Shown here one piece after another: positions 1 to 10,105 of a stretch of DNA of 64,000 nucleotides. Both the position numbers and the translations under genes were made by a program. Origin of the DNA: Palaemon carinicauda (Eukaryota > Arthropoda > Malacostraca > Decapoda > Palaemonidae); the NCBI RefSeq assembly GCF_036898095.1, contig NC_090739.1, positions 61,164,662 through 61,228,661 of the forward strand, written 5' to 3'. Within the stretch, counting starts at the first letter, position 1; every line of letters begins with the position of its first letter. A model generated the notes under the pieces. It saw only the letters and a list, made by a program, of their open reading frames with translations. It searched no databases and was not told where the DNA came from.

Positions 1-156
1 CATGCGCGGGCACGCAGGAGGGCAGACGAAAGTGCGCGAGGGAGCGCAGAAGAGGGCAAGCGTGGTAGGAAGGGCGAGAGCTGGTGGTCGGAATCCGAAA
101 GTTCACAGGCGAGCGATGACCCGTAGGCGAGCAATGGATACTGCAGGAATAGAGCC

Positions 157-520
157 GGCGTTCGCGCGACGGAACACCGTCGGTTCGCGCGACGGAACAC
201 CGTCGGTTCGCGCGACGGAACACCGTCGGTTCGCGCGACGGAACACCGTCGGTTCGCGCGACGGAACACCGTCGGTTCGCGCGACGGAACACCGTCGGTT
301 CGCGCGACGGAACACCGTCGGTTCGCGCGACGGAACACCGTCGGTTCGCGCGACGGAACACCGTCGGTTCGCGCGACGGAACACCGTCGGTTCGCGCGAC
401 GGAACACCGTCGGTTCGCGCGACGGAACACCGTCGGTTCGCGCGACGGAACACCGTCGGTTCGCGCGATGGAACACCATTGGTCCGCGCAATGGAATACC
501 GTTGGTTCGCATGCGGGCGA
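157..520. repeat. 23-bp tandem array, about 16 units
   Basis: The unit GGTTCGCGCGACGGAACACC plus GTC repeats with exact 23-bp spacing (TTCGCGCGAC starts at 161, 184, 207 and onward to 437), then decays over about three units to 520. Each unit contains GACGG-AACA-CCGTC, a 5-bp stem with a 4-base loop. Because 23 is not a multiple of 3, long open frames on both strands are a by-product of the period and are not treated as genes. Confidence 0.95.
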
Positions 521-589
521 ACATTGGAGCGCATGTGCGAGGGCGCGCATGCGGGTAGGCGCGCATGCGCGTAGGCGCGCGGGCACGTG

Positions 590-860
590 GGCGTAAGGTC
601 GCGCGGGCACGTGGGCGTAAGGTCGCGCGGGCACGTGGGCGTGTGGTTGCGCAGGCACGGGGGCGCGCGGGTGAGCGCAGGCGGTCGGGAGACCGATGGC
701 GCGTAGGCGGGCGATGGCGCGTTGACGAGTGAAGGTGCGTTGGCAAGCGATGGCGCGTCGGCAAACGATGGCGCGTTGGCAAGCGATGGCGCGTTGGCGA
801 GCGGTGGTGCGTTAACAAAACGCTAGCGCGCAGGCGCGTAGGTGATCGCTGACGCGTAAG
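590..860. repeat. degenerate GC-rich repeats
   Basis: Three near copies of a unit containing GCGCGGGCACGTGGGCGTAA lie at 597-650. They are followed by 18-bp units of the type GATGGCGCGTTGGCAAGC at about 715-815. The theme resembles the GCGC-rich repeats at 44100-44700 in element B and probably marks the repetitive 5' region of this DIRS family. Confidence 0.75.
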
Positions 861-1403
861 AGACTAGGGATGGTTAGCGCGCATCGCGCTAAACAGAAGG
901 CGCGCAGGTGCATCAGGAAGGTGAGCGCTGAAGCGAGCTGTCAATCAGGCGATCCTGGACGGTCAGGAAAAACCGTTGGCGCCCATTGGTGCGTGGCAGG
1001 AAAGGGCGCGCAGATGTGCGATGGCGACTGAAGAAAGCTGGCGCACAGAAGGACAGAAGTAAAGGTGAGCGCTGGCGAGCAGGAGGAAGATCTACGGCAA
1101 GACTCAGCAACCGGAGATCGTCCACAGCAGGCGAGCGCTAGATCGCTACTGATGGTGTCCAGGGGACCTGTAACGCGTGGAAGATCGATGGCGATCGTTG
1201 ATGCGCAGGAGATCGCTGACGAGCAGGCGAACGTTGACGTGTCAGTGGTCGCTGGCGAGCAGAAGGGCGACGCGTGGCATCCTGAGCGCGAATCAGGAAC
1301 TGGAAGCGCAGGAGCGCTCTGACGGGCAGGAGATCTAGAGCACTCAGGAGACCGATGGCGCGCAGGGCGGACAACAGGAACAACAGCAGTGGGCGATGAA
1401 CAT

Positions 1404-1590
1404 CAGGAGAGCGCTGACGAACAGGAGAGCGCTGGCAAACAGGAGAGCGCTGGCAAACAGGAGAGCGCTGGCGAACAGGAGAGCGCTGGCGAACAGGAGA
1501 GCGCTGGCAAACAGGAGAGCGCTGGCGAACAGGAGAGCGCTAGCGATCAGGAGAACACAGACGAGCAGGAGAGCGCCTGTGCGCTAACAC
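1404..1590. repeat. 18-bp tandem array, about 10 units
   Basis: The unit AGCGCTGGCRAACAGGAG is repeated about ten times with R alternating between A and G. The period is a multiple of 3, so all frames stay open; on the plus strand it would read as GEQESA/GKQESA hexapeptides. The element's genes lie on the minus strand, so whether either reading is used is unclear. Confidence 0.9.
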
Positions 1591-1609
1591 TGAGGAGAGC
1601 GCCTGTGCG

Positions 1610-2132
1610 CTAACACTGCAGAAGGGCGCGCAGGGGAACCCTGACACGCAAGGGAAGCACCCCCGTGGGAGGCAACCCTTTGCCCCGAAGGGACCGTTGT
1701 CCGTCGGAAGACGAGGTCAGACTGCTGTCCATCTGCACCAGGGGCGGAAGGTCAAGAAGGCGTTGGAGATCTAAAGAGGAAGGAGCTGCAGGCTGCATAC
1801 GGAGATTCAAAAAGGTGCCTCTTAGCACCCTTATAGGGAGATGGGAGGCCCTTACGACGTAGCGGATGGTGAGCCTTACGGCGAAGGCGGCCAACAGCAG
1901 AAGAGTCCTCCGAAGAGGAGTCTCTATGAGTGTACTCTCTCGCGAACGAAAGAGAAACACTTCGTAGAAGAGACGGGTCAGCCAGTGACCTAAAAGGAGC
2001 AATCCTCCAAAGAGGGGCTCCTGCAGTTGCCCAGCCCCTTGAGCGTAACTGCAGGTGCGACCGCTCAGCACCAAGAGCATAGTCGCACGAAAAAAAGGCA
2101 AGAGAAGAACCCCCCAAAGGGGAAAAACTCAA
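1610..2132 (-). pseudogene. possible gag N-terminal region of element Y
   Basis: Two overlapping minus-strand open stretches (1610-2101 and 1752-2132) cover this part of the Y leader. The second encodes a Ser/Arg-rich basic polypeptide without a recognisable domain. Position argues for a gag N-terminus, because the gag of D, a related element, starts with a Ser/Arg/Asp-rich repetitive region. No motif proves this and the frame is broken, so the call rests on location and composition alone. The alternative is untranslated leader with chance open frames. Confidence 0.25.
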
Positions 2133-2279
2133 GCCTGGACAGGAAAACTTCCCTCGGAAGGAAAGTTACCCACCCAAGGAGGCGAGCATCCTGAGTGTTC
2201 TAAAATGAACTGGAGAGCCGTCAATCGTCACGGGAGTACTTCCAGGAGAAGGAGACACACCCCTGACGAAGGTCTATAG

Positions 2280-3060
2280 GGGAGGCAGCAACAGCCAAAT
2301 CCCCAGGCCTCAACAAGACAGCTCACTCCGTTGTCACATTACAGAAACGAACTAGATTGGTAACTGTGAAAAATAAAAACAAAAATCATTAGTTAACATT
2401 CAATCCCCCGGGAAGGCTCCGAAGAGGAATCCCGAGGGAAAGGAAACAAGAATTACACAACAGGCACGTGCCCTCACAACCACTTACACTCACGGAAGGA
2501 GAGCTGTAACCAACACAGAATTATAACAATTGTAACTATGTAACTATGTAATTATGTAATTTAAAAATGAATGAACACTAAAGAAAGAACGAAAACCCCG
2601 AAAGGAATCGTTCTACAAAAGCTGAAAAATCAACAAATACAATTAGATTCATAAACTAATTGAGACAAAACGTACGGCGTAGCAACCCCACCCACAAGGG
2701 AAGGAAGCTACTCAGACGTAGTAAAAGTAACGTAGTAAAAGAGTGAATGACCTCAAAGAGAGAGAGAGAGAAAGACCGTAGTCAAACTCGATCGCGACCC
2801 ATGGTGGCCTAACTGCCGAGGGCTCCACGGAGATATCGTACACTACACACACAAGCACAAACTCTGAAAAGGAAACTTACTGATTTCTATACTCAAATAT
2901 ATACTGTACATAAACACGAAAAAATGTTTACATATATATTGAGTAAAAGAAAAGTAAGTGATTAAGTAAAGACAAATCAAAACAATGGCTGCCAAGCGAG
3001 GACAAAGTCAGAGACGTCTGTCCATTGTCCGAGTTAAAAGTGAAGTGAAGCAGTTCACCG
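2280..3060 (-). other. non-coding leader of element Y
   Basis: This is AT-rich sequence with no coding signal on either strand, containing a short (AG)n run near 2758-2773. It lies between the repeat-rich 5' region and the terminal block of Y and is read as 5' untranslated sequence of the element. Confidence 0.4.
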
Positions 3061-3226
3061 GTGTGTGAGGGTGGGAGGGGTAGCTAGCTACCACTCCCCT
3101 ACCCCCCTGCTAACTAGCGCGGGGGTAATACACCCTCGTTAAATTCTAATGGCTCGCCATTTCAGCTACGCCGAAAGGTAAACCCAATGTAAATAGCGTA
3201 GTTTGTATTTCGGTTACGGAACAATT

Positions 3227-3748
3227 GTAATTTAAGACTATATCTATCACGAAACGCTTTCCCACATTCAGTGCATGTGAATCGCTTTCTAGCTAGAGCA
3301 TTAGAGTTAACATTACCAAAGATCCTTTTTTTATCTGCTGCTCATTTATTTATTTCACCTCTTCATTCGAAACATCTTTCTGTAATAATTCTCTTCCACT
3401 GATTACACATGAAAGTCTTCCCTTTTCTTTTCCTTTATCCTCTTCCATAATTGTCCTTAAGTAAGTGTCTACACTTCCCTCATCGTCAACGTCCCCTTTA
3501 CACCTTACTGAACCGTTTTCACTCACTGGTGCATCGTACTCGTAGGAATTTTTCAAGTAGCTTTTGCTAGAATCGAATATTTCTGGTTCTACTTTGACTT
3601 CCATTTTTGTATCCAATAAAAGAGCACCATTATTAGAGAGAGCAACACTGACAGCCGAATCATTATTTTCTGGAACGACAGCAGGTAAAAGTGGATCTTC
3701 AATTTAACTTTTCATTGGAAATTTAAAAGGTGGTTTAGAATTCATCAT
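3227..3748 (-). pseudogene. C2H2 zinc-finger protein gene fragment, disrupted
   Basis: Reading leftward from ATG at 3746-3748, the frame starts MMNSKPPFKF and is interrupted by TAA at 3704-3706. It continues through an acidic region containing MEVKVEPEIF to a stop at 3350-3352. After a frame change near an A-run at about 3325-3332, the sequence resumes with a C2H2 half-finger, FTCTECGKAFRDRYSLK, at about 3229-3290. The coding similarity ends where the terminus of element Y begins. An acidic N-terminal region before C2H2 fingers is common in arthropod zinc-finger proteins. With a stop, a frameshift and loss of the finger array, the gene cannot make a full protein. A TAG just upstream of the ATG in polypyrimidine context could be a splice acceptor. 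DNA-binding function is inferred from the finger only. Confidence 0.7.
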
Positions 3749-4739
3749 CCTCTCCCTATCCCAAGAAAAAACACCCCGAAATATTATTTTCAATAGACTT
3801 CAAAGAGGAAATTAAGACTAAACTCCCTATTCTCAGACATCATACCGTACAACAAAAACTTTCAATATGACCGTTTCTTTTCCAATCTTACGTCTCTTGC
3901 ATATACCTTCAGTAGCTTACAAGCTTTAGCAGCAAGAGGTGGATGATTCCTTCCTTTAGGATGAAAAGTCTGAAATAATAAAAAATTACAATCAGTTGGA
4001 GAAGAGCAAAGCACAATGAAAATGGAGATTTCTAAAATTGAAAGATGAATTCATAAAGTACTGTATTGTAATGTGCATTTTTTCTAAATATACAAACCAC
4101 AGACATTGATCTGTGTTCTATCTGTTCTTGTTACACATTTCAGGCATCTAAAAATCTCATATTCTCTGTAGATTCTATAATCCACAGCATTCCCTGTGAC
4201 ATTATTGGTTTTCTTCTTTAAATAGTTTTCCCCTTGCGCTTCAAAAAGACTTTACTGTACCTCCTTTATAGTTACCATCAAAATTGTCTTGCTAATACTG
4301 CTATGCACCTCTGAGCCTTCCTCCAGAATTGTGAACAGCAAAAGGCTTTATAGTAATTTTGCCTAGACACGAACATTTACCACTAACTCTTCCATATCAC
4401 GCCCTCTACTTTTACTTGGTAAGTTGTTTCTTTCTGGTTGCCTTTGTGTTGTCCAGTGCCTTCTTAAGACCAACAGATACCCTCTAACCCTGTGAAGATG
4501 GACCAGGAATTCTGAAAATTTAGGCTGAGAGGGTCTGGAAGAAGAATAACCTTTCATCCGACACCAGCGTCAAAAAGTTGCGTATTTTCTCAAAATTATG
4601 AGGCAATACCTCATAAAAATATAAGAAACATTTACATAAGCCCTTGTTCATATCTCATAAGGTCATGAAACACTCTTAAGGGAATCGTCCGCCATTTCTG
4701 CCATCTTTTTTCTATGATTCAAAATACACCATTTCTATA
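3749..4739. other. host-like sequence without a recognisable gene
   Basis: This is AT-rich single-copy-looking DNA between the zinc-finger remnant and the left end of element B. A 64-codon minus-strand open frame at 4363-4557 has no recognisable domain. It may be intron or upstream sequence of the broken zinc-finger gene, but nothing in it proves that. Confidence 0.5.
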
Positions 4740-4805
4740 TGACAAATTCATAGATAATTTGTATTTTTCCTAACTATACAAATCTTAGCTATTTTCTGGG
4801 TCGAC

Positions 4806-5102
4806 CTGTGGCGGCCGGTGAAAAGGGGTCCTTCTAATACACTTTTCTAATAAAATCTTCCAATTATACCAGAGAAAGATAAAAGCATGGAATGCAGAGG
4901 TTACAACCCTCGCGCGAGCACCTTGTGGGTGTTGTGTGTAAAGCAAAGGCGCGTGAAATCCACTATTCACAGGTTGTCTTCCATTTAGTTAATTCCTTCG
5001 TCAAAGGGATGGGCCGATACAAAGGCCCTAGCCAACCTACCAGAGCCACGCCACCCACGCCCCGACGCGAGCGCCATCTGAAAAACATCCTTCTTTTTGG
5101 AC
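4806..5102 (+). repeat. left long terminal inverted repeat of element A
   Basis: This stretch is the reverse complement of about 30519-30822. By eye I count roughly eight mismatches over about 297 bases. Shared stretches include CCTCGCGCGAGCACCTTGTG and GGCCCTAGCCAACCTACCAG. In both arms the same chance open frame appears in mirror orientation. It is repeat-borne and not treated as a gene. Confidence 0.9.
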
Positions 5103-5166
5103 TGCGGCATTGTGGGATTTTTTGTGGTGCTCTCGGCTATTTTCACACTCGTGGATTTATTTCGTC

Positions 5167-5211
5167 ATGTCCGAAGATCCATCTTCCCCCATTCCAATGT
5201 TAAGTACCATA
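5167..5211 (+). CDS. possible gag leader exon of element A
   Basis: ATG at 5167-5169 starts a short frame MSEDPSSPIPML that closes soon after. It lies 375 bases from the left terminus. Element C has a similar ATG (MSDSTVTPSKL) 358 bases from its left terminus at 45708. Downstream gag coding begins only at the Cys/His exon behind a polypyrimidine-AG, so a short first coding exon joined by splicing is plausible. The donor is not clear (a GTACCA lies close to the end of the frame in both elements). The evidence is positional and by weak similarity only. Confidence 0.35.
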
Positions 5212-6104
5212 GTTTGTTTTGACAGCTTTTTGTAGTACCGGGCTTTTGTTTTATATCCAGTATAGTTTGTTTTATCATTCCCGTCTGGCCCTTCCACGGC
5301 GGCCATTGTTTGTTCTCTTGTCTTGGGGAATTCATCTTAGTCTGCCCGTTTAATACTCTGTCACTTAGGTTCTTGGTTAAGTCCCTGGCCTTATGCCTTT
5401 GGAACCGTTATTATTTTTATCGTTATTATGCTCATGGTACTTTTTGCTAGCAAGTCCAGCCTACGAACAAGATTAGCGTTCTAGCTTTGTTATTGTTCGT
5501 CACTCGACTTTGCTATTTAATTTGGGTTTTAGCAGATGCTATTCTTCGTTCGTAGTCTTATCTTGATGTACAGTTTTATTTTATACGTTTATAATAGTGT
5601 TGTGTGCTTATTAGTCCTGATTTTGTGTCGAAGAGAGCGAGAGCTTGGGGTTCCCGTTTTCTGTTCGCAGTCACGAGTTACCCCTTTCTCTCGTTTTCTT
5701 TCTTAGCTCCGGTGGGTGAGCGGATTTCCCGTTTTCCGTTTTGTGCGTTCAACGGGTTCTCCCTCCCTCACCTCTCCCCCTACGGGTGTATGATAACTTA
5801 CGAGTTATTTAATTTTGGTTACTTTTCAATAGTTAGCGTTATTTATTAGGTCCGAGTTCCGTCCTCTCCCCGTTACGGCTTGGGAGTAGTTATGAACTTT
5901 TTTCCACTCCGCCTTGAGTTCTACTCCGCCATGAGGGATTCTCAATGACTTTAGTTCTATTGTTATATTTATATATTGTTTACTTACATGGGACGGGCTT
6001 CATATTGTTTAGATACGACCCTCCGGTGACCCTTACTACGGTCTCAGGCCACGGCCATATCCACACAATAGCCATTGTTATTACAATTGAGTTATTATTC
6101 ACAA
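5212..6104 (+). other. presumed first intron or leader of element A
   Basis: This is T-rich sequence without coding signal between the left terminal repeat and the repeats that flank LINE1. If the spliced gag model is right, it belongs to a long intron that LINE1 later entered. Confidence 0.4.
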
Positions 6105-6229
6105 TATAATTATTCAGGACCTTTCATCTCCCTCCGGCTTCACCGGAGATCGTAAATACACTTTACTATTATCTAAGCCTTAGCCTTTAGCTGCGGCTTG
6201 TGTTTTATAAATTTCAGAATTGAATTATT
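6105..6229 (+). repeat. leader repeat of element A, copy 1
   Basis: This stretch and 12768-12862 are two copies of one leader repeat. Each contains ATTATTCAGGACMT, a hairpin CTCCGGCTTCACCGGAG, and a later GCGGCTTG/AAGGCTTG plus TGTGTTTTATA. LINE1 inserted at the junction between them. Element C has an analogous three-copy array with a different GC-rich palindrome at 47161-47402. Confidence 0.7.
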
Positions 6230-6243
6230 AGCCACAATTGAAT
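6230..6243. repeat. target-site duplication of LINE1, left copy
   Basis: AGCCACAATTGAAT is repeated perfectly at 12754-12767 on the other side of LINE1. Confidence 0.95.
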
Positions 6244-6398
6244 GAATGAATGAATGATTTAAAGTTTTCAGGCATCCTGACATCTAAGGTCATTGACGCC
6301 GGTAACATTTAATTCATGTATACAAAAGTAAAAAATGAAATAAAATAAAAAATTAAAGAGTATTCAATTAAAATCATAAAAGTTGAATGTCATAAAAG

Positions 6399-9300
6399 TT
6401 AAATATTTTTCAGAAGACCTGCTTCTGAAAGAAATCTAAAAATGCCACTTGCATGGTAGGACACATCATTTCCAAGAATCTTGGCAAGGATGAACCTGCC
6501 ACCCTCACCTCGAGCCTCAAACAAATATCTATTCCGCAAGATGTTATAATTGGGGCATTCGGTCAACAAATGCCTTACTGTTAGAGGTACTAAACAGTTG
6601 TCACAATACGGTTGGTGTTGGCCCTTCAGCAGAAACTCATGTGTCAACCGAGTGTGACCAATACGGAGACGACAAAGAGACGTCTCCCATTTTCGGGGCA
6701 TCATATTATACCTCCAAGGAGATATGTCATTTGTTACTTCCCTCATTTTATTGCCATCTTGACTATCCCATTGCTGTTGCCATTTATTGCAAACCAATTT
6801 CTTGATGTCAGGTAAGAAATCATTACAGGGAATGGGATATCTTCTTGGCAGCAACTCGGATGCAGCCTCCTTAGCCAGTGAATCTGCTTTCTCATTCCCG
6901 GACACACCTACATGTGCTGGAACCCAACAAAATTGAACTGTTATACCTCTCCATCCAATAAGGAAAAGCCATTCTAAAATCTTTAAAACTAGAGGGTTAT
7001 TAGAATTAAAAACTTCCATAGCTTGAAGGACACTCCTTGCATCACTAAAAATTGTAAAATTACCCTCCTTCTCCAATGCTATTTTCTCAATAGCAGTTAA
7101 TATGCCATACAGTTCGGCAGTAAATATGGAAGCGGTCAGAGGAAGTGCACCTCTACAATTAAAACCATTACTATGTACTCCAAATCCAACGCCAGCATCA
7201 GATTTGGAGCCATCAGTATAGATAAAAGTTGATCCTCTATGTTCTTTAACATGTTCATTAAAAAGAGACCTGGCTTCTATGTCTGACATATTCTTCTTAT
7301 CTCCAATAAAATATTTACAAAAAGATATCTCTGGTAACTTCCATGGAGGCGTTGATGATACCTTGAATGGAAGTACCTTATTTCTAATTATATCCAGACT
7401 ATTTAATAATCGTTTCACCCGAAAGCCATAAGGTTGAGGAGATTTTGGGTGCAACTCAAAGTATGATGCTTGTCTTACAAGGCTTGCAGTCTGGAAGGCT
7501 AGAGAGTTAGGGAGTCTTTGCAATCTAAACCAATACCGAAGAATGGAAGACATTCGGTAAAGGTCTAGAGGTAACTCTCCAGCATCAACAAGGAGACTTG
7601 GGATAGGCGAGGTTTTAAAAGCTCCAGTAGACAATCTAATACCTGCATGATGTATCGAATCTAATATTTTTAACCAGCTTGGGGTGGCTGAAGAATATAC
7701 CTCACAACCATAACTAATTTTGGAAAAAATCAAGGCCTTGTATAATTTCAAAATAGTATTGCGGTCTGCCCCCCATGATGTATGGGACAATACTTTTAAG
7801 ATATTCAGAGCTTCAACACATTTAGCTTTTAGCGCTTTTAGGTGAGAAACCCAGGTAAGTCTACAGTCAAATATCAAACCTAAAAATTTGGTTTCCGATA
7901 CACATGGTATCCGTTGACCTTTAATGTATATATCCGGGTCTGGATGTACTCCCCGGATACGACAAAAATGGACAATGGTAGTTTTACTTGTCGAGAACTT
8001 AAATCCATTCATGTCAGCCCACTGGATAATTTTATCAATAGAGAGTTGGATTTTTCTCTCAACCATTGCCATTCTAGTGCCAGCAAATGATATTGAGAGA
8101 TCATCCACAAATAATGTTGAGAGAACATCCTGGGGAATGGCTGAGAATATCCCATTAATTGCTAGTGCAAAAAGGGTTACACTCAGCACACTACCCTGAG
8201 GAACTCCTTCTTCCTGGCACTTACTCTCTGATAGAGTTTCCCCCACTCTCACTTGAAAAACTCTACGTGAAAGAAATGCCTGCATAAATAGTGGCAGCTC
8301 TCCTCTCAATCCCAATTCAAGAATGGTTTTAAGAATACCATATCTCCATGTGGTATCATATGCCTTTTCAAGGTCAAAAAATACTGTAACATGGTGCTAT
8401 TTGGAAGCAAAGGCTTCACAAATAGAAGACTCAAGTCGTATCAACACATCAGTCGTTGAGTGCATTTTTCGGAATCCACATTGAATCGGTGATAAAATAC
8501 CTTTCTCTTCAAGGTACCATATCAGTCTTGCATTGACCATCTTCTCCATGATTTTACAAAAACAAGATGTCAATGCAATAGGACGATAGTTTGCAGCTAA
8601 AAACTTATCTTTACCGGGTTTTAAAAAGGCTAAAATAATGGCTAGTTCCCAAACACTTGGGTAACTATGATCATGCCATATTCTATTAATAATGCTTAAA
8701 ATAGATAGCTTTGTATTAAAATGGACACGTTTAATCATTGCATATGGAATTCCATCGGGTCCAGGGGCTGTATCGTTGCAATGAGCAAGTGCGGAATCAA
8801 ATTCTCTTTCAGTGAAAGGAGAATTATACGACTCTTCCCTTCTTGTTGCAAAATTTAAAATTTTCTTTTCTTCAGTGCTCCTATACTGGTGACCAGGGGC
8901 TCCTTCACACTTGCTGGATACATTTGAAAAATGATTAGCCAGGGCATTGCTAACTTCATTTGCTTCAGTTACATACTGGCCATTCACCTTCAACACTGGT
9001 GGTGGGTTGGGGGTGAATTTGCCAGCTATCTTTTTTACTTTCCTCCACACAGAAGATGGTGGTGTTCTACTGTTAATGGAGGAAACAAAAGACATCCATG
9101 ACTGGCGCCTTGCTTCTTTCATGGCACGACGGAACTGTGCTCTACATTTCTTGTACATAGTTAAATTCTCATCAGTTCTGCGTCTACGCAATCGTGTTAG
9201 AGATCTTCTTGTGGCTCTGTGGAGTGCAGTTAGTTCTGAAGACCACCACGGGACTGGTCGTCGTTTGAATAACCCTGTTGTTTTGGGAATTGAATTGACT

Positions 9301-10091
9301 CCTGCTGTATGAAGAGTTCCATTCAGTAGGTCTATGGCATCATCAACACTTTCAAACTGTTCTGCTCTCCCTTCGATTTCGCTTAGCTCGGAAAATTTAA
9401 CCCAGTCTGCCTTGTCTAGATTCCAACGTGGCGATCTCTGTAAAGGTGGACCATTGTTGGTGTTTATAATGATTGGTGCATGATCACTAGTATGCCAATC
9501 ATCTAATGTCCTCCAATCAAAATCAAGAAGACAGTTAGAGCTTGCAATTGAAAGTTCAATGCATGACAAGGTACCTGTCTGAACATGGAAGTGTGGTGTG
9601 GGCTCTCCTGTATTAAGGAGTCCCACATCCTCATTCTCCACAATTGATGAGATAATATTGCCCCTTGTGTTTGCTAGGATATCACCCCATAAAGGATGTC
9701 TACCATTCATATCTCCCAGTAAGAGAAATGGTTGAGGGAGTTGTTGAATGACCTCTGCTAAGTCATCATATAAAATAATATCATTTGGAGGTAAGTACAG
9801 AGAGCAAATTGTATATTTTCTCCCTATATCAATTTGTACAACAACTGCCTGCAGGGTTGTACGTATAGACATAGGTATTTGGGGAACATCTCGACGAATG
9901 TATACAAGACTTCCGCCATGGCTCCCTGCTTGTTGATTATATGGTGTTCTATAGCTAACATACTCTCGAGGACTAGGAGTGTTAGAATCAAGCATACTTT
10001 CCTGTAGACATACAATTATGGGGGAATGCTCATGAATTAGGAGCTTAAGTTCTTCATATTTGGCCCTCAAACCCTGACAGTTCCATTGCAA
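6399..10091 (-). pseudogene. LINE1 ORF2: endonuclease, reverse transcriptase, RNase H (one stop)
   Basis: The frame is open from 10091 to 8400, meets TAG at 8397-8399, and continues in the same frame to 6399, about 1230 codons in all. The N-terminal endonuclease shows NCQGLR, CLQES, LLGDMNGRHPLWGD and TSDHAPI. RT motifs include APGPDGIPY, YRPIALTS and QCGFRK before the stop, then FFDLEKAYD, GVPQGSVLS and the catalytic FVDD. RNase H has YTDGSKS, ELYG, SDARS and VPAHVGVSGNEKAD. A C-terminal CDNC...HLLTEC cluster is typical of I/R1-like proteins. TAG replaces what is probably CAG in the RT, so one C-to-T change would explain it. There is no in-frame ATG between the ORF1 region and the conserved start; the first codon used here is TTG (10089-10091), so translation start is uncertain. 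The protein would copy the element RNA by target-primed reverse transcription. Confidence 0.93.
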
Positions 10092-10105
10092 AATGGAGGA
10101 GAAAA

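Larger units (their letters stand above)
1..3226 (-). mobile_element. DIRS-type element Y, 5' half only (runs off window)
   Basis: The right end (about 3060-3226) matches the right end of element B (about 45160-45326). Both have a GC-rich block with a CTACCCCC core, then CCCTCGTTAAA, ATGGCTCGNCATTTC, CTACGCCGAAAG and a terminus reading close to GGTTAYGGAACAA. B has its genes on the minus strand, so Y is taken as the 5' end of a minus-strand element of the same family. The visible part holds GC-rich tandem arrays (1-1600), a possible gag-like stretch (1610-2132) and an AT-rich leader (2300-3060) with no coding signal. The RT, recombinase and 3' end lie outside the window. The end abuts a zinc-finger coding remnant, so Y appears to have inserted into that gene. 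Confidence 0.75.

Noticed and set aside
157..520. CRISPR-like array
   Set aside because: Units are adjacent with no unique spacers and the setting is a eukaryotic retroelement.
103..534. Long overlapping open frames on both strands in the 23-bp array
   Set aside because: Stop-free because the unit lacks stops in all phases; no protein domain and the period is not a multiple of 3.
4892..5203. 103-codon plus-strand frame, with a mirror frame at 30515-30730
   Set aside because: It lies within the terminal inverted repeat of element A and has no domain; its conservation follows from the repeat.
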